From Kouleothrix aurantiaca (GTDB lineage Bacteria; Chloroflexota; Chloroflexia; Chloroflexales; Roseiflexaceae), in contig LJCR01000011.1 in NCBI GenBank assembly GCA_001399705.1, positions 1 through 20,304 of the forward strand: DNA of 20,304 nt, given 5' to 3'. Shown here one piece after another: positions 13,118-17,679 of this stretch. Within the stretch, counting starts at the first letter, position 1. Every line of letters starts with the position of its first letter. The notes under the pieces were generated by a model. That model did not search any database. It saw only the letters and a list, made by a program, of their open reading frames with translations, and was not told where the DNA came from. The translations under genes were made by a program, and so were the position numbers.

Positions 13118-13513
13118 ATGCCGGGACGCCTCACCCGCCGCACGATCGTCGAACGGGGATCCAAGAGCTTGCTTCGCGACCGGGGCTACATCCAAAAGCA
13201 CGTATCCGGCCCGACCAACGCCTACTTCAACGAAGACGCGGGGGAGCAGTACACCAATGGACCAAGCATTCCGCTGACCTATGCCGTGGGGCAGCAGCAG
13301 GAAGCAGGCGCGACGATGCTGGAGGTTACGACCAGCGACGCGGAAGTCTATTTGCCGCTGGATGTGATGGCTACCAGTATTGATCGGGTGGTGATTACGC
13401 ACCGCAATGGACGACGGTTGGATCCGCCGATTATCTGTGCATTGCAAGGCGATCCGCTGCGTCAGGTTGCTATTCAAATTGTCAAAGTCCAGACCGTGGT
13501 CGAAACCACATAG
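13118..13513 (+). CDS. Probable head-completion or stopper-like protein
   Basis: The protein has 131 residues from the ATG at 13118, preceded by the GAGGAG of a triplicated repeat. The N-terminal ~25 residues are strongly basic. Later parts are beta-rich: SIPLTYAVGQQQEAGATMLEV, DAEVYLPLDVMATSIDRVVI, PIICALQGDPLRQVAIQIV. The mixture, length and place between the adaptor-like gene and the tail genes fit a head-closure (stopper) protein, but no decisive motif is visible. It could equally be an uncharacterised neck protein. The next gene begins 9 bases after its stop with AGGAGG before its GTG. Confidence 0.5.
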   Translation: MPGRLTRRTIVERGSKSLLRDRGYIQKHVSGPTNAYFNEDAGEQYTNGPSIPLTYAVGQQQEAGATMLEVTTSDAEVYLPLDVMATSIDRVVITHRNGRRLDPPIICALQGDPLRQVAIQIVKVQTVVETT

Positions 13514-13522
13514 GAGGCTTTC

Positions 13523-13861
13523 GTGGCAATCATACCTCTCATCCCCCTGGAAGTCAGCCAGGCCGGCACTCCTGTCGTGCTCGGATCTGCGAATGCGGAT
13601 GGGCACTACGTGCCGAATGACGGCAAGGTCTTTCTGATGGGCAAGAACGCGGATGTCTCTGCGCATACCGTGACCGTTACGCCCACGGCCCCGCAGGTGG
13701 GGTTGTCGGCCTCAACCCCTACGGCGGTCAGCGTGGCGGCTGGCGCGGAGTTTTGCCTTGGGCCGTATCCGCCGCAGTTGTTCAACGACGTGCAAGGGCG
13801 GATGAAAGTGACCTTTGATGCGGTCACCAGCGTCACCATCGCCGCCGTCCACGTGCCGTAG
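13523..13861 (+). CDS. Beta-rich structural protein, first of two tandem paralogs
   Basis: The protein has 112 residues. The GTG at 13523 has AGGAGG 5 bases upstream. Nearly all of it alternates hydrophobic and polar residues: AGTPVVLGSANADGHYVPND, KVFLMGKNADVSAHTVTVTP, then GPYPPQLFNDVQGRMKVTF and SVTIAAVHVP. It shares ADGHY-x-PNDG, GP-x-PP-x2-FND-x-QGR and the strand order with the protein at 13940. I do not recognise the family. Its position among neck genes, the beta-sandwich-like composition and duplication suggest a capsid or neck surface protein, perhaps forming spikes or a collar. The stop is followed by four 7-bp tandem repeats. Confidence 0.65.
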   Translation: MAIIPLIPLEVSQAGTPVVLGSANADGHYVPNDGKVFLMGKNADVSAHTVTVTPTAPQVGLSASTPTAVSVAAGAEFCLGPYPPQLFNDVQGRMKVTFDAVTSVTIAAVHVP

Positions 13862-13863
13862 TC

Positions 13864-13891
13864 GTCAGCAGTCAGCAGTCAGCAGTCAGCA
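13864..13891 (+). repeat. Four 7-bp tandem units (GTCAGCA)
   Basis: Perfect copies at 13864, 13871, 13878 and 13885 begin two bases after the stop of the first paralog and end about 37 bases before the ribosome site of the second. Such units expand or contract by slippage. Confidence 0.85.
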
Positions 13892-13939
13892 GCCACTGGG
13901 TTGTGGACGTGGACGTATGTGGAAAGTGGAGGATGCCCT

Positions 13940-14287
13940 ATGGCACCAGCAGTAGTGGAAACCATTCAGCACATCAATCGGGCGGGGCTGACGCCGAGCT
14001 ATATCAACGCCAGTGCCGATGGGCACTATATCCCCAACGATGGCCGCGTGGTCATTCGGATCAAAAACACGAACGCGGCCACCCGCACCACCACGGCGCA
14101 AACGCCGGGGAACAGCGGTTCGGGCCAAGCGATTGCCGATCAGAACGCCAACGTGCCTGCCACGACCGGCGATATTCTGATGGGTCCGTTTCCGCCGTCG
14201 CAATTCAACGATATGCAGGGTCGGCTCTACCTGTCGTTCAGCGCAACGACCGGGGTGTCGTTCTGCCCCATGAGGTTGCCAGGATGA
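13940..14287 (+). CDS. Beta-rich structural protein, second tandem paralog
   Basis: The protein has 115 residues from the ATG at 13940, with GGAGG (13928-13932) 7 bases upstream; the upstream in-frame start at 13901 lacks such a site. It repeats the landmarks of the protein at 13523: ADGHYIPNDGRVVI and GPFPPSQFNDMQGRLYLSF, separated by a longer Asn/Thr/Ala-rich loop (~50-80). The alignment covers the whole length, so a local tandem duplication followed by divergence is likely. The middle loop differs most, suggesting that a surface part has changed. Role inferred as head or neck surface protein, as for its paralog. The stop overlaps the next ATG (ATGA). Confidence 0.65.
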   Translation: MAPAVVETIQHINRAGLTPSYINASADGHYIPNDGRVVIRIKNTNAATRTTTAQTPGNSGSGQAIADQNANVPATTGDILMGPFPPSQFNDMQGRLYLSFSATTGVSFCPMRLPG

Positions 14288-14514
14288 GCACCAAAGAGAA
14301 AGCAGCCGAGCGCGAGGAGACCGCCCTTGCGCCAGCAGCCGTCGCACCAGCCCCGGTGGTCACAAGCGAGAGCATCCCGACCGTGAAGCGGCGGATTGTG
14401 CGCAACTTGCAGAAGCACAGTATGGACGCGCCGCTGAGCGTGCATGGCGTCTTCTACATTCCGCTCGATGCCGCGATTGCCATTGTGAGCGAAGGGTTGG
14501 TGCTGGAGGACTAG
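14284..14514 (+). CDS. Hypothetical 76-aa protein, coupled to upstream gene
   Basis: Starts at an ATG overlapping the previous stop (ATGA), with AGG close upstream. The first ~35 residues are Lys/Glu/Ala/Pro-rich and disordered. Residues ~37-76 form a compact end with basic RRIVRNLQKH and beta-like VHGVFYIPLDAAIAIVSEGL. I do not recognise a family. Small neck-module proteins of this size often lie here, but no function can be assigned. Confidence 0.6.
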   Translation: MSTKEKAAEREETALAPAAVAPAPVVTSESIPTVKRRIVRNLQKHSMDAPLSVHGVFYIPLDAAIAIVSEGLVLED

Positions 14515-14518
14515 GGCC

Positions 14519-14842
14519 ATGCTGAAGTCACTGGACTGGCTGGGCGAGCAAGTCATTGAAGAGATCGCCCAAAAACTGACATCCGGGGTGAATCGCTTCA
14601 ATGACCAGTTGGTGGCGGATGGCAAAGGCGAGCTGTATCCCGGCCATGGCGTCGCAACCGGCGCGCTCAAAAGCAGTATTGCCTCGGTGAGCGCCCGGCG
14701 CGACGGCAACCGGATCATTGGCACGGTCGGCGCATACGGCGTGTCGTACAGCTTGGTGATCCATGAGCGCTATTACCCGTTTCTGCGGAATCCACTGATG
14801 CGCCGCCTTGGCAGCGGTGCTGAAATGATTGCCCAGGGATAG
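14519..14842 (+). CDS. HK97 gp10-like tail completion / neck protein
   Basis: The protein has 107 residues from the ATG at 14519, four bases after the previous stop; the ribosome site is weak (GGAGGACTAGGGCC just upstream contains GGAGG). It shows the family's features: an N-terminal amphipathic helix (LDWLGEQVIEEIAQKLTSGVNRF), the conserved phrase TGALKSSIASV (~47-57), a beta strand NRIIGTVGAYGVSYSLVIHE and a C-terminal segment PFLRNPLMRRLG. HK97 gp10-like proteins help join the tail to the head. It is followed in the expected order by the tail terminator and the tail tube. Confidence 0.75.
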   Translation: MLKSLDWLGEQVIEEIAQKLTSGVNRFNDQLVADGKGELYPGHGVATGALKSSIASVSARRDGNRIIGTVGAYGVSYSLVIHERYYPFLRNPLMRRLGSGAEMIAQG

Positions 14843-14852
14843 GAGTCGACCG

Positions 14853-15311
14853 ATGCCCCTTGTCAGTCCGGTGATCGACCCGCTGGAGGCCATGCTTGCC
14901 CTCGCCCGGGCGGATACCGGCTTAGCGTCGGTCACCAGCAATCAGATTGCGCGCAAGCACAAATTCAAAGCCGGCGCGCAATCGCAAAGCAGCTGGAAGA
15001 CCCCGAGTAAGGCCCTGGTCATTCGCTACGACGTAGGTGGCCAGCAGGATATCTACGTGTCGAATCAATGCGTGCGCTTAGCGGCCGAGTGTTACGGCGA
15101 GGATGAATCACAGGCAGGGCTGGTCTACACCGGCCTGATTGCGCTCTTTCGGGTCGATGACCGGCGCGTGGTGACCACCCGCAATGGCCAGGCCCTGATT
15201 TATTGGGTGGTTCCGGATGGAACCCCGCTGTCTTCGCGGAATGAAGACATCAAGCAGGACTTCATCGGCGTGCCGCTGAAGATCTGTGTGGCTGAGCAGC
15301 CGGTGGGCTGA
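14853..15311 (+). CDS. Tail terminator / tail-to-head joining protein
   Basis: The protein has 152 residues from the ATG at 14853; TAGGAG lies 7 bases upstream, and an in-frame start at 14829 overlaps the previous gene without such a site. The fold pattern is alpha/beta: an N-terminal helix (PLEAMLALARADTGL), strands (ALVIRYDVGG, VRLAAECYG), a helix (SQAGLVYTGLIALF), then strands (RVVTTRNGQALIYWVVPDG, FIGVPLKICVAE). The phrase RLAAECYG-x-DESQAGLVYTGL is typical of gpU-like/tail-terminator proteins that cap the tail tube. Placement just before the tube gene supports it. Confidence 0.7.
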   Translation: MPLVSPVIDPLEAMLALARADTGLASVTSNQIARKHKFKAGAQSQSSWKTPSKALVIRYDVGGQQDIYVSNQCVRLAAECYGEDESQAGLVYTGLIALFRVDDRRVVTTRNGQALIYWVVPDGTPLSSRNEDIKQDFIGVPLKICVAEQPVG

Positions 15312-15334
15312 CGTGGAAGGAAGTGGAGGTTGTT

Positions 15335-15913
15335 ATGGCTGCGGGTAATCCGTTCGAGCAACTAACCGGCCCGTGCAAGGTCTATATCGCGCCCTACGGC
15401 GAGCCGGTTCCGGAAATCAACATCATGCCAGCGGGCAACTGGGTGCTGCTCGGCTCGACCGACGGCGACCAGAAGATCAAGCACGGCGCCAAAACCACCA
15501 CCTTTAAGGATAACGACCATCAGGGTCCCGTGAAGGTGATTCGGCACGAAGAAGACATCGACGTGAAGTTCAAAGTCGTCGATCTGTCCATGGAAAACTA
15601 CGCCTACATCATTCACAACGTGTCCAAGATCACGAGTGGGCTCACCAGCGTCGTGCCGGTGACCTACAAGCGCATGCCCCTCAAGCGTGGCGCGACACTC
15701 TTCGAATACGCCATGCTGTTTCGCGGCCCCACCGCATCCCCGTATGGGATCTATCCGGGCATGTACGTGTTCCCGCGCTGTGTGAACGTTTCGGAGCCGG
15801 AAACGACCTGGGGCAAGAACCAGCGCGTCGCGCTCGAAGTCGGCATGCAGATTCTGGAAGACGATGCGCAGACCGAAGACGATCAGATGGGCTGGCTGAT
15901 CGTTCAGGCATAA
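15335..15913 (+). CDS. Major tail (tube) protein
   Basis: The protein has 192 residues from the ATG at 15335, with GTGGAGG 5 bases upstream; the in-frame ATG at 15323 is inferior. It forms the stacked rings of the flexible tail tube. The sequence is beta-rich with the family's landmarks: GPCKVYIAPYG at the N-terminus, WVLLGSTDGDQKIKHGAKTTTF, a strand-loop region IDVKFKVVDLSMENYAYI and a C-terminal strand with ALEVGMQILEDD. Place and length between tail terminator and assembly chaperone are as expected. An ATTG...CAAT hairpin starts 17 bases after the stop. Confidence 0.8.
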   Translation: MAAGNPFEQLTGPCKVYIAPYGEPVPEINIMPAGNWVLLGSTDGDQKIKHGAKTTTFKDNDHQGPVKVIRHEEDIDVKFKVVDLSMENYAYIIHNVSKITSGLTSVVPVTYKRMPLKRGATLFEYAMLFRGPTASPYGIYPGMYVFPRCVNVSEPETTWGKNQRVALEVGMQILEDDAQTEDDQMGWLIVQA

Positions 15914-15929
15914 GGTCATCCTGGTTGCA

Positions 15930-15956
15930 TGGTCATTGTAACAGTCGCAATGACCA
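15930..15956 (+). repeat. ATTG...CAAT hairpin repeat, copy D
   Basis: TGGTCATTG (15930-15938) pairs with CAATGACCA (15948-15956) around loop TAACAGTCG, identical to the loop of copy A. It lies between the tail tube stop and the GTG of the chaperone gene. No T-run follows. Confidence 0.8.
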
Positions 15957-15976
15957 CTCCCCAGAAAGGAACCGTT

Positions 15977-16435
15977 GTGGCGAACTTTAATTTGGCGGAT
16001 CTGGTCCCGGAATACGACACCTTCACTGATACCGATGAGAGTCAGACCAAATACCAGGTGCGCACGATCAAAATGATGTCGGCGGTGGATCTCGCCGAAC
16101 TCACGGTCTTTCAGCGTGATGCGGCGCGGCTGCAACACTTCCACGTGGATGAGAGCACTGAGCCGGAAGAGCTGAAAGAAAAGCTGAAGATGGTCACGGA
16201 AGCGGTGAATGGCTTTTTGCACCTGATTATGCCGAGCATGCCCGAGACCCGCATTGTGGAAATCGAGCTGAACTATAAGCTCGGCTTTATGACGTGGTGG
16301 CAGGCCCGCCAAGAAGAGATTCAGCCGTCACCACCCCCAAACCGGAAGGCGCGGCGAGCGGCCCAATCGTCGAGGCCGAAACTGTCCTCGCGAGGCTCGT
16401 CGCGTTCTACGGCATTGACCCCGAGCGAATCCTAA
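15977..16435 (+). CDS. Tail assembly chaperone, unshifted product (gpG-like)
   Basis: The protein has 152 residues from a GTG at 15977 with AAAGGA 6 bases upstream; an in-frame start at 15929 would lie inside the hairpin repeat and is rejected. It holds the usual helical chaperone body (MMSAVDLAELTVFQRDAARLQHF, EELKEKLKMVTEAVNGFLHLIMPSMPE) that binds the tape measure during tail assembly. The last ~40 residues become Arg/Ser-rich after the slippery site, as expected where the unshifted frame is a short tail. A fraction of ribosomes should switch to the -1 frame at 16336-16342. Confidence 0.75.
   Translation: MANFNLADLVPEYDTFTDTDESQTKYQVRTIKMMSAVDLAELTVFQRDAARLQHFHVDESTEPEELKEKLKMVTEAVNGFLHLIMPSMPETRIVEIELNYKLGFMTWWQARQEEIQPSPPPNRKARRAAQSSRPKLSSRGSSRSTALTPSES
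16336..16403 (+). promoter_or_regulatory. Probable -1 ribosomal frameshift element
   Basis: The heptamer C CCA AAC (16336-16342) is in the correct register of the chaperone frame (codons CCA AAC), fits X-XXY-YYZ, and lies in the overlap of the two ORFs. Eight bases downstream GCGGCGAG (16351-16358) pairs with CTCGTCGC (16396-16403) with one G-U pair; inside it CGAGG (16371-16375) pairs with CCTCG (16386-16390). This is the usual slippery-site, spacer and stem-loop arrangement of gpG/gpGT chaperone genes. Confidence 0.75.
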
Positions 16436-16692
16436 GACTTCCGCTGTATTTGGTCGAAATCCTCATGCTGAAGCAAGGCCCGCTCGAAGCCGAGCGCTTG
16501 CGGAGCCTGGTGACCGCCAGTGTCGCGCCGCATTTGGAGGATGACGCGCGCCGAGACCTCATGAGTGGCATGGAAGAGGCCGTGGAACCGCTGCAACCGA
16601 TTCGGCCGAAACCCGCCATGCCAACGGTGCAGGATCCCGAAAAAGCGCGCGAGTGGTTTGCCGCAATGGGGATCAAAGTCGTTTCAGCCTAA
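16342..16692 (+). CDS. Tail assembly chaperone, frameshift extension (T part of gpGT)
   Basis: An open frame, -1 relative to the upstream gene, which supplies 116 residues after the CCCAAAC slip to give a predicted fusion of about 238 residues. It starts as PEGAASGPIVEAETVLARL and contains helices YGIDPERILRLPLYLVEIL and EAERLRSLVTASVAPHLE, ending DPEKAREWFAAMGIKVVSA. There is no good independent start: the GTG at 16294 lacks a ribosome site. In lambda the T part of gpGT binds the tail tube protein while the G part binds the tape measure; the same is expected here. It ends 33 bases before the ATG/GTG cluster at 16724. Confidence 0.75.
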   Translation, partial: PEGAASGPIVEAETVLARLVAFYGIDPERILRLPLYLVEILMLKQGPLEAERLRSLVTASVAPHLEDDARRDLMSGMEEAVEPLQPIRPKPAMPTVQDPEKAREWFAAMGIKVVSA

Positions 16693-16714
16693 CGTGGTGG
16701 ATGTGCTGGTGGTC

Positions 16715-16728
16715 GGGAGGCGGATGTG
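16715..16728 (+). promoter_or_regulatory. Orphan strong ribosome site and start codon before the homing endonuclease
   Basis: GGGAGG (16715-16720) lies 5 bases before GTG (16726), a near-ideal + strand start. The frame beginning MATTLQ then only shadows the antisense endonuclease. It is best read as the former start region of the tape measure left on the left side of the insertion. Confidence 0.5.
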
Positions 16729-16737
16729 GCGACAACT

Positions 16738-17595
16738 TTACAGGGTGCGATCTTCCGCACGTTTGTGACAGGGATTACAGAGCGAAATCAAGTTTTCCAA
16801 GCGGTTCGCCGTTTGGTACGCATCGTTTTGCCCTCGCATATAGCCAAAGCGCCGGAACGGGGTGATGTGATGCACATCCAATTCGCGACCAAGTTCGCGC
16901 TCGTTCCGGCCACAGTGTTGGCAGGTATAACCATCCCGTTGGCGGGCTTTGCGGCGTTGTTGCTCCCAATTTGGGCCGTAATATTCCGGATGACCACCGC
17001 GCCAGTTTGGGCTATTTTCGCCCGTCAAGTGCTCCGCACGCCACGCTCCCATACACACCGAATTGCAAAACTGTATAGCGTAGCCTTCAATCTGCCAAGG
17101 CTGGCGCGAGACTGTTTGACCGCATTGCGCACACGCAACGGATTGCTGCGTATACCGTGGGTTCTTGCTGCCCATTTGCAGATTCGGCGCATTCAGTCGA
17201 TTCCAGTTGTTTTGGCAGTCCTTGGAACAAAAACGGGCATTTCGGTTCGCAACTGCAAATGGGTTCTTTCTGAAGGTTTTTCCGCACTGGTCACAGATAA
17301 CCTCTACACGGCTGTACTGGTGATGGTTTTCCCCACGCGGCCCATGTGCGTGACGCCATGCATCGTGGCACGACCGCGAACAAAACACCTGCTTGGATGC
17401 TTCAAGTTCATTCTTTTTACGCTCAACCTCCTTGCCACACTGTGTACACGGCACGGTAAATCGCCGCTGCCCCGGCCATCGAGCGGCCTTGTAGCAGGCA
17501 TTCGAACAGTATTTCCCGCTGTGGTTCGGGTTGTTCGTGGTGAAGGTTTTTTGACATTCGGGATTTTGGCAAATGCACGTTCGGGTTGTGCCCAT
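16738..17595 (-). CDS. HNH homing endonuclease with repeated zinc modules
   Basis: The protein has 285 residues on the reverse strand, the only such gene in the window. AGGAG (17603-17607) lies 7 bases upstream of its ATG. Four Cys modules fill the N-terminal ~185 residues: C9/C14/C30/C34, C50/C53/C72/C76, C101/C104/C123/C127 and C155/C158/C177/C181. A GENSPNWRGG motif (~192-201), common in phage intron/HNH endonucleases, follows. The C-terminal HNH domain has C225/C228, the catalytic HH (242-243), NRLENLISLC and C273/C276 with H277. Homing endonucleases cut a DNA site lacking the element and so spread by repair. Base composition looks more A+T-rich than the neighbours, as for a recent arrival. 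It is not in an intron with clear exons, so it appears free-standing. Confidence 0.9.
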   Translation of the reverse strand: MGTTRTCICQNPECQKTFTTNNPNHSGKYCSNACYKAARWPGQRRFTVPCTQCGKEVERKKNELEASKQVFCSRSCHDAWRHAHGPRGENHHQYSRVEVICDQCGKTFRKNPFAVANRNARFCSKDCQNNWNRLNAPNLQMGSKNPRYTQQSVACAQCGQTVSRQPWQIEGYAIQFCNSVCMGAWRAEHLTGENSPNWRGGHPEYYGPNWEQQRRKARQRDGYTCQHCGRNERELGRELDVHHITPFRRFGYMRGQNDAYQTANRLENLISLCNPCHKRAEDRTL

Positions 17596-17629
17596 CGAAC
17601 TGCTCCTAGCTCAGATGTTCGCATAGCAC

Positions 17630-17658
17630 AGTATATCAAATCTTGGCACTACTGTCAA
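17630..17658 (-). promoter_or_regulatory. Sigma70-type promoter for the endonuclease gene
   Basis: On the reverse strand, TTGACA (17658-17653) is separated by exactly 17 bases from TATACT (17635-17630), a near-perfect housekeeping promoter, about 35 bases upstream of the endonuclease ATG. It would fire against the tail operon and independently of phage late transcription. Confidence 0.8.
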
Positions 17659-17679
17659 CGTTTAAGGCATTAGAACGCC

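Noticed and set aside
16726..17673. 315-residue + strand ORF beginning at a good ribosome site
   Set aside because: After the first few codons it is the complement of the endonuclease, whose Cys pairs and HNH motif are unmistakable; only its start signal is kept as an orphan site.
16693..17679. Group I intron containing the endonuclease
   Set aside because: The ORF is antisense to the supposed host gene, stop codons separate the flanks, and I see no intron core; a free-standing insertion is simpler.
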